A DNA stretch of 64,000 bases from Ureibacillus terrenus (GCF_006569205.1 NZ_VIGD01000014.1:19823-83822), one strand, 5' to 3'; shown: positions 38,593 to 48,903, counted from the first letter of the stretch. A program made the numbers and translations. The notes: generated from the sequence alone by a model not told the origin.

Positions 38593-39813
38593 ATGTCGTC
38601 AATTAGAGAAATGAAACTATCTAGCAAAAATATTGTATCCCCTAAAGGATTTAAAGCAGCGGGGATTCACTGCGGTATCAAGCATAAGAAAAAAGATTTG
38701 GCGATTTTATACAGTGAGGTGCCTGCAAGTGTTGCAGGGGTGTTTACAACCAATAAAGTACAGGCTGCGCCGATTAAAGTAACCAAAGAAGTGGTTTATG
38801 AAACGAAAAAAATGCAGGCGGTAATTGTCAATTCCGGGAATGCCAATGCGTGTACCGGAAAGCAGGGATTGCTGGATGCTTATGAAATGCAGCAATTGGC
38901 CGCGGAAAAATTGGGCATTGATCCGAAGCTGGTCGGTGTTTCTTCAACCGGTGTCATTGGCGAATTGATGAAAATGGATTGCATCCGCGAAGGGGTAAAA
39001 AAGATTGAACTCGGAAACTCATTGGAAAATGGGATCGATTTTGCGCAGGCGATTTTAACTACGGATACGGTGATGAAAAATACAACATATTCCACTCAAA
39101 TTGATGGAAAAGAAGTCATCATTTCCGGAACTGCGAAAGGTTCCGGAATGATTGAGCCGAACATGGCAACAATGCTTGCGTTTATTACAACAGATGCCAA
39201 TATCGAATCTGATGTGCTGCAAAAAGCGCTATCGGAAATTACGGATGTGACATTCAACTGTATTACGGTTGATGGTGATACATCCACTAATGATATGGTT
39301 TTGGTATTGGCCAATGGTCTTGCCGGAAATAATCCGTTGACACCGGAGCATCCGGATTGGAACAATTTTTATAAAACATTAAAAATGGTTGCGGAAGACT
39401 TATCGAAAGCGATCGCACGGGACGGGGAAGGCGCAACGAAGCTCATTGAAGTGGAGGTCGACGGGGCCGTTTCCGATGAAGAAGCCCGCAAAATCGCCAA
39501 AACCGTTGTCGGTTCCCCGCTTGTGAAGACGGCGGTTTTCGGCTGCGATGCCAACTGGGGACGCATCATTTGCGCTGTCGGCTATAGTGGTGCCACTGTT
39601 GATCCGGAAAAAATCATCATTAAAATCGGCGATAAGAAAATGGTGGAAAATGGCGAACCGATTCCGTTTGATGAAGACGAACTCATTAAAATTTTAAAAG
39701 CCAATGAAATTAAAATTTATGTTTCGCTAGGTTTAGGCGACGGCCATGGGATTGCATGGGGGTGCGATTTAACGTATGACTACGTGCAAATCAACGCAAG
39801 TTACCGCTCGTAA
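38593..39813 (+). CDS. argJ: Bifunctional glutamate N-acetyltransferase / ornithine acetyltransferase
   Basis: ArgJ moves the acetyl group from N-acetylornithine to glutamate, making the pathway cyclic, and many homologues also use acetyl-CoA. The precursor cleaves itself. The site is visible in KGSGMIEPNMATMLAF, with Thr193 as the new N-terminal nucleophile. Other family segments are VNSGNANACTG and DGDTSTNDMVLVLANG, and CDANWGRI near the C-terminus. The length is 406 residues. GGAGG precedes the ATG. Its last 38 bases overlap argB. Confidence 0.96.
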   Translation: MSSIREMKLSSKNIVSPKGFKAAGIHCGIKHKKKDLAILYSEVPASVAGVFTTNKVQAAPIKVTKEVVYETKKMQAVIVNSGNANACTGKQGLLDAYEMQQLAAEKLGIDPKLVGVSSTGVIGELMKMDCIREGVKKIELGNSLENGIDFAQAILTTDTVMKNTTYSTQIDGKEVIISGTAKGSGMIEPNMATMLAFITTDANIESDVLQKALSEITDVTFNCITVDGDTSTNDMVLVLANGLAGNNPLTPEHPDWNNFYKTLKMVAEDLSKAIARDGEGATKLIEVEVDGAVSDEEARKIAKTVVGSPLVKTAVFGCDANWGRIICAVGYSGATVDPEKIIIKIGDKKMVENGEPIPFDEDELIKILKANEIKIYVSLGLGDGHGIAWGCDLTYDYVQINASYRS

Positions 39814-40555
39814 GCGAATCGTCATCAAATTGGGCGGAAGCACTTTAGAAGGCTTGAATGAAGCGTTCTTTTCCAATTTTAAAACCCTTCAGGAGGATGG
39901 CTACGAAATTATCATCACCCATGGCGGGGGGCCTGCAATTAATCGGGAATTGGAAAAAAGGGATGTCCCTTCCCATAAAATCAACGGGATCCGTGTAACG
40001 AACGAAGAAGCGATGGAAATCGTCCAGTCGACGCTGATTGGCCAAGTGAATCCAAAACTTGTCCATGATTTGAACCAGGCAGGGATTCAGGCCATCGGTT
40101 TAAACGGATTCGACATGAATCTCCTTGAATGTGAATTTTTGGACTTCGAAACTTATGGATATGTGGGCGAAATCAAAAAGATCGATACCGCGATTATCGA
40201 TATCCTGACGGCAAACAATGTTGTGCCGGTTATCAGCTGCATCGGCGCTACCGAAACCGGGCAAGGATTAAATATCAACGGTGATACGGTAGCCAGTGAA
40301 ATCGCCCTGGCTGTTGGTGCGGAACGTTTGCTGTTAGTGACGGATGTATCAGGAATCCGCATCGGCGGCGAATACCAGAAAGAGGTGACTCCTGAACAAA
40401 TCCGTCAATGGATTGAAGAGGGGAAAATTACCGGAGGAATGATTCCAAAAGTCGAAGGGGCGATCCGGGTGCTAAATGCCGGCATCCCGAAAGTGGAAAT
40501 TGTTGATGATACGTTGACAGGGACAACAATAACAAGCAAGGAGTTAGTAAAATGA
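39776..40555 (+). CDS. argB: Acetylglutamate kinase
   Basis: ArgB phosphorylates N-acetylglutamate with ATP, the second step of the pathway. The 259-residue protein has RIVIKLGGSTLEG near residue 14, THGGGPAINRELEK near 48, LNGFDMNLLE, and NINGDTVASEIALAVGAERLLLVTDVSGI near 168-195 in two parts. The ATG at 39776 lies inside the end of argJ, and no other start codon in frame comes before the conserved core. GGGGGTG at about 39759 may act as RBS, and translational coupling is likely. The first 12 residues are extra compared with the core. Confidence 0.93.
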   Translation: MTTCKSTQVTARKRIVIKLGGSTLEGLNEAFFSNFKTLQEDGYEIIITHGGGPAINRELEKRDVPSHKINGIRVTNEEAMEIVQSTLIGQVNPKLVHDLNQAGIQAIGLNGFDMNLLECEFLDFETYGYVGEIKKIDTAIIDILTANNVVPVISCIGATETGQGLNINGDTVASEIALAVGAERLLLVTDVSGIRIGGEYQKEVTPEQIRQWIEEGKITGGMIPKVEGAIRVLNAGIPKVEIVDDTLTGTTITSKELVK

Positions 40556-41688
40556 GTGCATTGTTTAATACTTATGCAAGAAGACCGATTGCTCTTGTTG
40601 AAGGGAAAGGAACGATTGTAAAAGACCAAAACGGAAAAGAATATTTGGATTTTACAAGCGGAATTGCCGTATTATCACTGGGGCATGCCCATCCGGAGCT
40701 TGTAAAAGCCCTCCGGGAGCAAAGCGAAAAGATTTGGCATACGAGCAATTTGTTCCAGGCTCCATGGCAAGAAAAACTTGCCGAATCTTTAGTCAAAGAT
40801 ACTCATTTTTCTTACGCTTTTTTCTGCAATAGCGGAGCGGAGGCGAATGAAGCCGCCATCAAACTTGCCCGCAAGCATACCGGAAAACATCATATCATCA
40901 CTTTTAAACAATCTTTCCATGGACGCACATTTGGCTCCATGAGCGCCACAGGGCAGGAAAAAATCCAAAAAGGCTTTGGGCCTATGTTGGAAAAATTCAC
41001 GTATTTGCCATTCAATGATGTGGATGCATTAAGAAATGCCGTCGATGATTCCGTTGCCGCCATTATGCTCGAAGTGATACAGGGAGAAGGCGGCGTCAAT
41101 CCGGTAACCGACGAATTTGCGGAGGCAATTCAAGAAATCTGTTCCCAAAGCGATATATTGTTAATTGTTGATGAAGTTCAGACAGGAATCGGAAGAACGG
41201 GAAGCCGCTTTGCTTTCGAACAAACTCCATTAAAACCGGACATTATTTCTTTGGCGAAAGGGCTCGGCGGAGGTTTCCCAATTGCTGCGATTTTAGGAAC
41301 AAAAGAATTGTATGATACCTTTGGTCCCGGAAGCCACGGCACCACTTTCGGAGGAAATCCATTGGGCGTTGCGGTTGCCCAAAAGGTCATTGACATTGTC
41401 TTCCAACCGGAATTTTTAAATGAAGTGAAAAAGAAATCCGAATATTTCATCGACAAGTTGAAAGAGGCTTTCCCTGACGGAGAATTTAAAGTTAAAGGGA
41501 AAGGTTTGCTGCTTGGCTTGGAAAGCGAAAATGAAGTGGGAGAATATATTGGAAAATTGGAAGAAGCCGGCCTTTTAGTATGCCCAGCCGGCACAAAAGT
41601 GTTGCGGCTGCTCCCTCCTCTTACGGTGAAATATGAAGAAATTGATGATGCGGTTGCCATCCTGAAAAAAGTATTATCGCGGAAATAA
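40552..41688 (+). CDS. argD: Acetylornithine aminotransferase
   Basis: ArgD transfers an amino group from glutamate to N-acetylglutamate semialdehyde with PLP. The 378-residue class III aminotransferase shows FFCNSGAEANEAAIKLAR near residue 89, FHGRTFGSMSATGQ near 123, LLIVDEVQTGIGRTG near 203 and SLAKGLGGGFPIAA near 230 with the PLP lysine. The ATG overlaps the argB stop (ATGA). It is the last gene of this operon. carAB and argF, which follow in B. subtilis, are not here. Confidence 0.96.
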   Translation: MSALFNTYARRPIALVEGKGTIVKDQNGKEYLDFTSGIAVLSLGHAHPELVKALREQSEKIWHTSNLFQAPWQEKLAESLVKDTHFSYAFFCNSGAEANEAAIKLARKHTGKHHIITFKQSFHGRTFGSMSATGQEKIQKGFGPMLEKFTYLPFNDVDALRNAVDDSVAAIMLEVIQGEGGVNPVTDEFAEAIQEICSQSDILLIVDEVQTGIGRTGSRFAFEQTPLKPDIISLAKGLGGGFPIAAILGTKELYDTFGPGSHGTTFGGNPLGVAVAQKVIDIVFQPEFLNEVKKKSEYFIDKLKEAFPDGEFKVKGKGLLLGLESENEVGEYIGKLEEAGLLVCPAGTKVLRLLPPLTVKYEEIDDAVAILKKVLSRK

Positions 41689-41731
41689 AAACAGCGGCAC
41701 AAACTCTCAAAGTTTGTGCCGCTGTTTTTTT
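41687..41731. terminator. Bidirectional terminator between argD and the PBP gene
   Basis: AAAACAGCGGCACAAACT pairs perfectly with AGTTTGTGCCGCTGTTTT around a six-base loop. T runs are present on both strands. Confidence 0.96.
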
Positions 41732-44657
41732 ATGGCTGGTCGTTTTCTTCGGAAGGCTCCTGGGCATTTTGGTCAGGAGGTTCCTGATTGTTTGGATCCG
41801 GATCTTCCTGGTTTTGTCCATCTGAAGGGTCTGTTGCCGGTGGATTTTTATCCTTTCCATTTTCCTTCGGAGGTTTTTGATCGATTTTTTCGTCTTTTGG
41901 TGAAGGTTCCTGTATAGGTTGTGTCTTGGCAATTTCTGATTCCAGACCGGTAATATCCACCGCGGCGACACCGTATTGGCCTTTTCCGACAGGAATGCTC
42001 AAACGTTCTCCGCTTTTGACGGAAGCGATGAGTTTCTTGCCCCCATTGGATAGGTCATAAACGCGATATCCCACAACGTCCCGGGATGGGGAGGAAGACC
42101 ATGATAATGTATTTCCTTTTAGCGTCACGCTTACCGGCTTTGGAGCGGATTGATCCGGATTAAATTGTTTGATGTCCACAACTTTTAAAATCGATTCTCC
42201 CAAAAGTTTATCGGGATTTCCTCCAAATCGTCCAAGAATTTTGGTAATAAATTCTTTTTTTAGTGAAATACCGTTGGACGGATAAGTAAATTCCTCAGGT
42301 GTCGAATCCAATGCCAGATAAGTTTCGCCGTTGATTTTGACAGTTCTTGTTTCAGAGGAAACGAAGCTGTCATCCACTTTTCTAGGCACAAATTTTCGGA
42401 TGAATAAGTCGCTGCGCACCAACCCGGCGTTGCTGCATGCTTTCGAAGGAGCCATTCCGGAAATGCCGCAGAAGGATGCATATACGACATTTTTTGGTTT
42501 TTGGAATCTTTCTTTTGCAGCGATTAATTCGGGCTTCACATCATAAGCGGCATTCATCAATGTCGCCCATAACAGATTGATTCGTACGCTTGGCTGGAAA
42601 TATGTTCCGTTGAATTGATATAAAGTTCTATTTTTATCATATCCCAGCCAAACCCCTAAAGTGACGTTCGGATTGTAGCCGACAAGCCAAACATCTTTAT
42701 AATTTTGGGATGTTCCTGTTTTTCCCGCAAAATCGGATGAGAATTTTAAAGTATTCCGGGCTTTCGTAGCCGTTCCATATTGAAATACATCCCTCATCAT
42801 ATCCGTGATGATGTAGGAAGCTTCAGGAGAAAATACTTGTACCGGTTCAGAAGAATGTTGGTAAATAATATTCCCTTCAGCATCTTCGATTTTTTCGATC
42901 ATATATGCGTCGATAAATTTTCCGCCGTTGGCAAAAGTGGCATAAGCGTTCGTATTTTCTTCCACTGTTACACCGTTTGTGATTGCGCCGATTGCGGCGG
43001 CGGGATTGACAAAGTCCGCTTCCGTCAATTTGGAAAAGCCCATTTTGACCAAAAGTTCCGCCGGTCTTTTGTCGACAATTTGATCATACAGGCGAATCGC
43101 AGTCAAGTTTTGCGAGTAGGCCAACGCTTCCCGTGCCGGAATGATTCCCCGCTCCTCATTCGGATTGTAGTTTGTTGGTGCCCATCCTTTATACCGGAAT
43201 TTCACATCAACGACCGGACTGCCCGCGCCAATGACCCCATATTCAATGGCAGGACCATATACAAGCAGGGGTTTCATTGTGGAACCATTTGAACGGGTTG
43301 CCTGGGTTGCATGGTTCACCTGGATAATCTTAAAGTCCCGGCCACCGACAAACCCCAAAATTCTTCCGGTTTTATTTTCGATTAAAATGCTGCCCACCTG
43401 CACCGGATCGGGAACTTCCACTTCCTGGGTTGTTTCCGGATCGATCACCGTTTTTGTGAAGGTATGGCCATAATATTTGAATTCCTTAGCCGCTTTGTTC
43501 ATTGCATCATACAAACCTTTGTCAATGGTCGTATGAATACGGTAACCGCCTGAGCGGATATCGCGCTCGGCCAAAATTAAATATTTTTTATAAAGATTTT
43601 CTTCTTCGTCAAACCGTTTTGGATCGATGCCGTCTTTTTCCGCCAGGATGCGGGCCATAATTTCTTTTGCCCGGCGCTCGATTTCAAAAGTCAGATATGG
43701 ATAACGAATCGTTTCGATTACGGGGTCTTTGAAATCTTTTGTGATGTCATAGTTGATCGCTTCTTGATATTGTTCTTCCGTAATATATCCCGCTTCTTTC
43801 ATCCGGTATAGAACGACCTTCATCCGTTCGATACCCGGCTGCAGTCCTTCCATATTTTTTAGTTGCCCTTTCTGGGTATAAGGTGTATAAGAGAACGGTG
43901 CCTGGGGAATTCCTGCAATATAGGCGGCCTGCGGCAAATTCAATTCGCTTGCGCTTTTTCCGAAAATGCCCTGTGCGGCTGTTTCCACTCCGGCAATGTT
44001 CCGCCCCGAAGCGTTCCGTCCGTACGGGATGATGTTTAAATAAGCTTCCAAGATTTCATCTTTTGACATAAAATGCTCAAGACGCAAAGCAAGAAGCAAT
44101 TCTTTGGCTTTCCGTTCATATGAAACCTCGTTTGTCAATATCTGATTTTTTATCAGCTGCTGGGTCAAAGTGGAACCGCCGGTCTGGGTCGAAGCATTTG
44201 TAAAATCTTGAAGCAATCCCCGGAAAACCGCTTTCGGAACAATTCCTTCATGCTCGTAAAAGAATTCATCCTCCGTCGCGAGCACCGCTTGAATCAATAA
44301 CGGTGATACTTGATCAAGGGTCGTCTTTTTCCTTTCCAGATCGGTTCGGACTTTGCCGATATAAACATTCCCGGCGAAATACATTTCGCTCGTCTCTTCG
44401 TAATTGAAGATCTGTTTTCGCATTTCTTCCTTGGTGTAAAGGGGCTCTTCGTCCACTAATGAGGCAAAATAACCGACCCCTATTGAAAAAACAAAAACAA
44501 AGCCGATAAGAAAAATGATGAAAAACACAAGCCCGAGATTCCATATGACGCTCAATGCGATCCGGAGCTTGCTGGAATTATAGGAACTGACCATGTTTTC
44601 GATTTTCTCATTAATATGCATGAGTTTCCTTATAAAATCTTGAAGTTTCTCTCTCAC
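41730..44657 (-). CDS. Class A penicillin-binding protein (glycosyltransferase/transpeptidase) with fibronectin type III domain
   Basis: The protein polymerises and crosslinks peptidoglycan outside the membrane. The 975 residues comprise a short cytoplasmic part, one transmembrane helix (about 34-65), a GT51 domain with EDEFFYEHEG near 129 and GGSTLTQQLIKN near 161, and a transpeptidase with serine motif STMK near 460, SQN near 515 and KTGT near 640. A fibronectin type III-like domain follows (about 835-905), then a tail of about 70 residues rich in Pro, Glu, Asp, Asn and Gln. The GTG start follows GGAGGG. An extended -10, TGCTATAAT, lies at about 44683-44691. It resembles PBP1-type proteins of bacilli, and I do not assign a symbol. 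Confidence 0.93.
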   Translation of the reverse strand: MREKLQDFIRKLMHINEKIENMVSSYNSSKLRIALSVIWNLGLVFFIIFLIGFVFVFSIGVGYFASLVDEEPLYTKEEMRKQIFNYEETSEMYFAGNVYIGKVRTDLERKKTTLDQVSPLLIQAVLATEDEFFYEHEGIVPKAVFRGLLQDFTNASTQTGGSTLTQQLIKNQILTNEVSYERKAKELLLALRLEHFMSKDEILEAYLNIIPYGRNASGRNIAGVETAAQGIFGKSASELNLPQAAYIAGIPQAPFSYTPYTQKGQLKNMEGLQPGIERMKVVLYRMKEAGYITEEQYQEAINYDITKDFKDPVIETIRYPYLTFEIERRAKEIMARILAEKDGIDPKRFDEEENLYKKYLILAERDIRSGGYRIHTTIDKGLYDAMNKAAKEFKYYGHTFTKTVIDPETTQEVEVPDPVQVGSILIENKTGRILGFVGGRDFKIIQVNHATQATRSNGSTMKPLLVYGPAIEYGVIGAGSPVVDVKFRYKGWAPTNYNPNEERGIIPAREALAYSQNLTAIRLYDQIVDKRPAELLVKMGFSKLTEADFVNPAAAIGAITNGVTVEENTNAYATFANGGKFIDAYMIEKIEDAEGNIIYQHSSEPVQVFSPEASYIITDMMRDVFQYGTATKARNTLKFSSDFAGKTGTSQNYKDVWLVGYNPNVTLGVWLGYDKNRTLYQFNGTYFQPSVRINLLWATLMNAAYDVKPELIAAKERFQKPKNVVYASFCGISGMAPSKACSNAGLVRSDLFIRKFVPRKVDDSFVSSETRTVKINGETYLALDSTPEEFTYPSNGISLKKEFITKILGRFGGNPDKLLGESILKVVDIKQFNPDQSAPKPVSVTLKGNTLSWSSSPSRDVVGYRVYDLSNGGKKLIASVKSGERLSIPVGKGQYGVAAVDITGLESEIAKTQPIQEPSPKDEKIDQKPPKENGKDKNPPATDPSDGQNQEDPDPNNQEPPDQNAQEPSEENDQP

Positions 44658-44718
44658 GCCATTCCCTCCTAAAATCTTGTTTATTATAGCACAATTCTAT
44701 ATAATCGGAGTATAGTTG

Positions 44719-44746
44719 TTGACAAAGAAAATTTAACGGGTAGAAT
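44719..44746 (+). promoter_or_regulatory. Promoter of the tyrS leader
   Basis: A perfect TTGACA at 44719-44724 with a 16-base spacer and TAGAAT at 44741-44746 lies just upstream of the T-box. Confidence 0.65.
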
Positions 44747-44754
44747 AATTCATG

Positions 44755-45000
44755 TAGTTTTTCGTGAAAATTTTAACAATATCTTTTTTCAAGCGTTGAA
44801 GAGGCTGAAGTAGTGTTTTCATTCCCTGTATGAGAGAGCTGGCGGTTGGTGCAAGCCAGTCATAATGAAACCACGAATTACGGTCTTGGAGCTTGAGCGT
44901 TTTCCGCGTTAAGGACCAATGAGTGGGAGAGTTTTCTCCAAGCCGGGTGGTACCACGTGCTGAGCGTCCCTGCATGCAACAAGGCATGCAGTTTTTTTAT
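44755..45000 (+). promoter_or_regulatory. T-box riboswitch leader of tyrS (Tyr specifier TAC)
   Basis: The T-box core GGGTGGTACCACG lies at 44945-44957. Stem I contains GAGAGAGCTGGCGGTTGGTG and the specifier GAATTACGG, in which TAC, a tyrosine codon, is at 44879-44881. The terminator is CTGCATGC 44970-44977 with GCATGCAG 44984-44991 and a run of seven T. Uncharged tRNA-Tyr is expected to favour readthrough into tyrS. Confidence 0.94.
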
Positions 45001-45044
45001 TGTTAAATTTTAACTTAATCTTAACCTAAGTGAATCAACCATAA

Positions 45045-46349
<1,305 letters not shown>

Positions 46350-46358
46350 AAATAAAAA

Positions 46359-46407
46359 GGGAGGGGCTGAGAAAAGCGATCGGGCCCCTCCTGTTTTGTT
46401 TTTTTAT
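46359..46407 (+). terminator. Terminator after tyrS
   Basis: GGAGGGGC pairs with GCCCCTCC around a loop of about 17 bases, followed by TGTTTTGTTTTTTT. Confidence 0.9.
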
Positions 46408-46411
46408 TCCA

Positions 46412-46454
46412 AAGCAAAAATAAAACCCCTGAAACCTGAAGTTCCAGGGGTTTT
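46412..46454 (-). terminator. Terminator of rpsD (minus strand)
   Basis: On the minus strand AAAACCCCTGGAAC pairs with GTTTCAGGGGTTTT (one mismatch), followed by ATTTTTGC. Confidence 0.9.
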
Positions 46455-46462
46455 GGACTGGA

Positions 46463-47065
46463 TTATCGAGAGTAGAACTCAACGATAAGAGATTCGTTGA
46501 TTTCAGCAGGCAATTCAGAACGTTCAGGATAACGAACGTAAGTACCTTCTTTTTTCTCTGCGTCAAGAGATAGGTATTCTGGTACGAAGTTGTTTGCTTC
46601 AAGCGCTTCGTTTACAACTTGCAAGTTTTTGGATTTTTCGCGCAAAGCGATAACTTGACCAGGTTTTACTGTATAAGAAGGAATATCAACACGTTGTCCA
46701 TCAACCGTGATGTGACCATGGTTTACCAATTGACGGGCTGCACGGCGTGTACGGGCAAAACCTAAGCGGTAAACAAGGTTGTCCAAACGGGATTCAAGAA
46801 GAATCATGAAGTTTTCACCATGAACCCCTTTCATTTTACCCGCTTTTACGAATAGGTTTTTGAATTGGCGTTCGTTTAAGCCGTACATATGGCGAAGTTT
46901 TTGTTTTTCTTGAAGCTGTAAACCATATTCAGTCAATTTTTTGCGTTGAGTTGGTCCGTGTTGACCTGGTGGGTAAGGGCGTCTTGCCAACTCCTTACCA
47001 GTGCCGCTCAGTGAAATGCCAAGGCGGCGGGAAATTTTCCATGTTGGTCCTGTATAACGAGACAT
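46463..47065 (-). CDS. rpsD: 30S ribosomal protein S4
   Basis: S4 is a primary 16S rRNA-binding protein that nucleates 30S assembly and, in bacilli, represses its own gene. The 200-residue protein begins [16 protein letters not shown], has [25 protein letters not shown], then the S4 domain ([34 protein letters not shown]), and ends SLIVEFYSR. The true start is ATG 47063-47065 behind AAGGAGGAGAC. The reading frame is open for 99 bases more upstream, but that is leader sequence. It is monocistronic with a leader of about 190 bases. Confidence 0.97.
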   Translation of the reverse strand: MSRYTGPTWKISRRLGISLSGTGKELARRPYPPGQHGPTQRKKLTEYGLQLQEKQKLRHMYGLNERQFKNLFVKAGKMKGVHGENFMILLESRLDNLVYRLGFARTRRAARQLVNHGHITVDGQRVDIPSYTVKPGQVIALREKSKNLQVVNEALEANNFVPEYLSLDAEKKEGTYVRYPERSELPAEINESLIVEFYSR

Positions 47066-47258
47066 TCCGTCTCCTCCTTTTGGTTTTTTTGTTGTAAAAC
47101 AAAAACCAGTTGTATCCGAACTTATGCGTATTTTATTTTCATGTATTTTCGCCCCGGCAGCCATCAGGGTTACTCATACACCGTCCAATAATCCGAGGAT
47201 TATTAGAGGAATAAAATACGGACACAAGTTTATACAACTGCTGCTTTTATTTTACACG
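47066..47258 (-). promoter_or_regulatory. Long structured leader of rpsD, probable S4 autoregulatory site
   Basis: Arms at 47106-47134 and 47213-47240 are imperfect inverted copies (CCAGTTGTAT...GCGTATTTT against AAAATACG...ATACAACTG). Between them lies a perfect hairpin, AATAATCC 47187-47194 and GGATTATT 47197-47204. The rpsD leader of B. subtilis is bound by S4 for autogenous repression, so a similar role is likely, but I have not modelled the fold. Confidence 0.55.
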
Positions 47259-47264
47259 AAGAAC

Positions 47265-47293
47265 ATTGTATATGGTTTTCATAGTGCAGTCAA
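47265..47293 (-). promoter_or_regulatory. Promoter of rpsD
   Basis: On the minus strand TTGACT (plus 47288-47293), a 17-base spacer and TACAAT (plus 47265-47270) form a strong sigma-A promoter, placing the start of transcription near 47258. Confidence 0.75.
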
Positions 47294-47438
47294 GAGAAAA
47301 AACTTGAAATATCGCTGTTTTATTGATTTTCAATTAGACGATTATTCGGCAAAAACTTGGAGCATCGCCATTTGGTTTCACACATTGAAAACCGCTCCCT
47401 TTCACATCGCTTGATTCCAAGCGGCAAGATGCAAAACC
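47294..47438. other. Intergenic stretch between rpsD promoter and ytsP terminator
   Basis: I see no gene, promoter or strong repeat here. The whole non-coding interval between rpsD and ytsP is 415 bases, the rest being the rpsD leader and promoter and the ytsP terminator. Confidence 0.5.
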
Positions 47439-47473
47439 GAAAAAATCCCGTTTCGCAATCGCTGCGAAACGGG
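47439..47473 (-). terminator. Terminator of ytsP (minus strand)
   Basis: CCCGTTTCGCA and TGCGAAACGGG (47447-47473) pair perfectly. The minus-strand stem is followed by ATTTTTTC. Confidence 0.93.
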
Positions 47474-47480
47474 CAGTTTT

Positions 47481-47960
47481 TTATAAATATTGGATCAATG
47501 TTTGTACGAATTTTTCCAGTCCCAGCCTGTCCTCTTCTTTAAAGCGATCTATTAATGGGCTGTCGATATCAAGCACGCCGATCATTTCGCCATCTTTTAC
47601 AAGAGGAATGACAATTTCCGAGTTGCTGCGAGCGTCACATGCGATATGGCCGGGGAATTGGTGCACGTCTTTCACGACGATTGTTTCTCCTTTTTCCACA
47701 GCTGTCCCGCAAACGCCCCGGCCAACAGGAATCCTCACACAGGCCGGCAATCCCTGAAAAGGTCCAAGGACGAGTTCCCCATCTTTCAATAAATAAAATC
47801 CTACCCAATTGACATCCGTTAAAAATTGGTTCAGCAGCGCGCTGGCATTGCTTAAATTGGCAATGATGTCCGTTTCCCCTTCCAGCAGAGCGGCAAGCTG
47901 TTTCGCAAGCGTATCATATTGTTCTTCGAGAGAACCTTTGTATTCTATTTTCTTAAACAC
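47481..47960 (-). CDS. ytsP: GAF-domain free methionine-(R)-sulfoxide reductase family protein
   Basis: The fRMsr family reduces free methionine-R-sulfoxide through a cysteine relay in a GAF fold. The 159-residue protein has FLTDVNWVGFYLLKDGELVLGPFQG, PACVRIPVGRGVCGTAV with two cysteines, and HIACDARSNSEIVIPL with the likely catalytic cysteine, matching the family. The GTG start follows GGAGGTGA. It corresponds to YtsP of B. subtilis. It lies 15 bases after hisJ on the same strand, so the two probably form one transcript. Confidence 0.9.
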   Translation of the reverse strand: MFKKIEYKGSLEEQYDTLAKQLAALLEGETDIIANLSNASALLNQFLTDVNWVGFYLLKDGELVLGPFQGLPACVRIPVGRGVCGTAVEKGETIVVKDVHQFPGHIACDARSNSEIVIPLVKDGEMIGVLDIDSPLIDRFKEEDRLGLEKFVQTLIQYL

Positions 47961-47975
47961 ATGCTCACCTCCGAT

Positions 47976-48767
47976 TTACGGGAAAATTTTTTCATAATGC
48001 TGGTGCAAGTCTTTGACGGAATGGGCGTCTGAACCGAATACGAGCGGCAAACGAATGGATTTTGCGTATTCAATCATCGGAAAAGGCGGATACGGTTCCC
48101 GGCAATATTTCTTGCTTAAACCGGCGCTGTTGACATCCAATTCGAAGCCGAACTCCTTCATTTTGTTTAATACTTCTTTTATGCGATGTTCATCTTCAAC
48201 CAGGATGTTATGGGCATGCTGGAATTTATGGACGAGCGTCGGATGGCCGATTCGCCGCGGTTTGAATTGCCCCAGATCCGCTTCGATGGATTGGATAACT
48301 GTATCATAATACAAGTCGTAAACCGCTTCAACATTTCCAACTTTTTCTGCAAATTTCATGAATTCTGTTTCTGAATAGTCAATGCAAACATATTCATCGT
48401 TCCATTTTAAAAAATGGACGGACAAAATGGCGTCGTCAAGACGAGGTCCGATTTGGTCCAGGAAATTCTTGGTTTCCTCTTCGAAACCGGCGATAAAATC
48501 CACTTCCAGCCCGATATGAATGTTAATATCATTTTTATATTTTCGTTTTAATTGTTCCAACGTTTCTATATAAGTTGACAACAATTCCGGTTTCATTCCG
48601 CTGTCCTTCTCCGGAGTCGGGTCGGTAAAGTTGCCGGGCAGAGGGGCATGTTCGGTGAATGTAATATCAGTAAACCGATGCTGGATGGCTTTTTCTATAT
48701 ATTGTTCCAGCGGATCTGCCGTACCGTGGGGGCAAAAGGGTGTGTGGATGTGGCCGTCTCTTTTCAT
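47976..48767 (-). CDS. hisJ: Histidinol-phosphatase (PHP family)
   Basis: HisJ removes phosphate from histidinol phosphate, the penultimate step of histidine synthesis. The 263-residue PHP-domain protein starts MKRDGHIHTPFCPHG with metal-binding histidines, then TFTEHAPLP, IGLEVDFIAGFE, ILSVHFLKW, and ends LVFGSDAHSVKDLHQH. These match the trinuclear metal site of the family. AAAGGAGTTG precedes the ATG. No other his gene is near, as for hisJ (ytvP) in B. subtilis. Confidence 0.93.
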   Translation of the reverse strand: MKRDGHIHTPFCPHGTADPLEQYIEKAIQHRFTDITFTEHAPLPGNFTDPTPEKDSGMKPELLSTYIETLEQLKRKYKNDINIHIGLEVDFIAGFEEETKNFLDQIGPRLDDAILSVHFLKWNDEYVCIDYSETEFMKFAEKVGNVEAVYDLYYDTVIQSIEADLGQFKPRRIGHPTLVHKFQHAHNILVEDEHRIKEVLNKMKEFGFELDVNSAGLSKKYCREPYPPFPMIEYAKSIRLPLVFGSDAHSVKDLHQHYEKIFP

Positions 48768-48903
48768 GATTTCAACTCCTTTAAAGAAAGAAATGTATTA
48801 ACTTTCCTTATTTCCGCATTATTTTTTAAAACAAAAGTTCAAAAACATGGTATATTATATAACATATAGCCAATTTGCGTGAGGGTGGAATAGGAGGCTT
48901 ACG

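Noticed and set aside
41178..41702. 174-codon minus-strand frame over argD
   Set aside because: It is antisense to a well-conserved gene, with biased composition and no recognisable domain.
42780..43292. 170-codon plus-strand frame inside the PBP gene
   Set aside because: It is a shadow of the transpeptidase coding sequence on the other strand, with no initiation signal.
47066..47164. N-terminal extension of rpsD
   Set aside because: S4 proteins begin MSRYTGP, and AAGGAGG stands directly before that ATG. The upstream codons are leader RNA.
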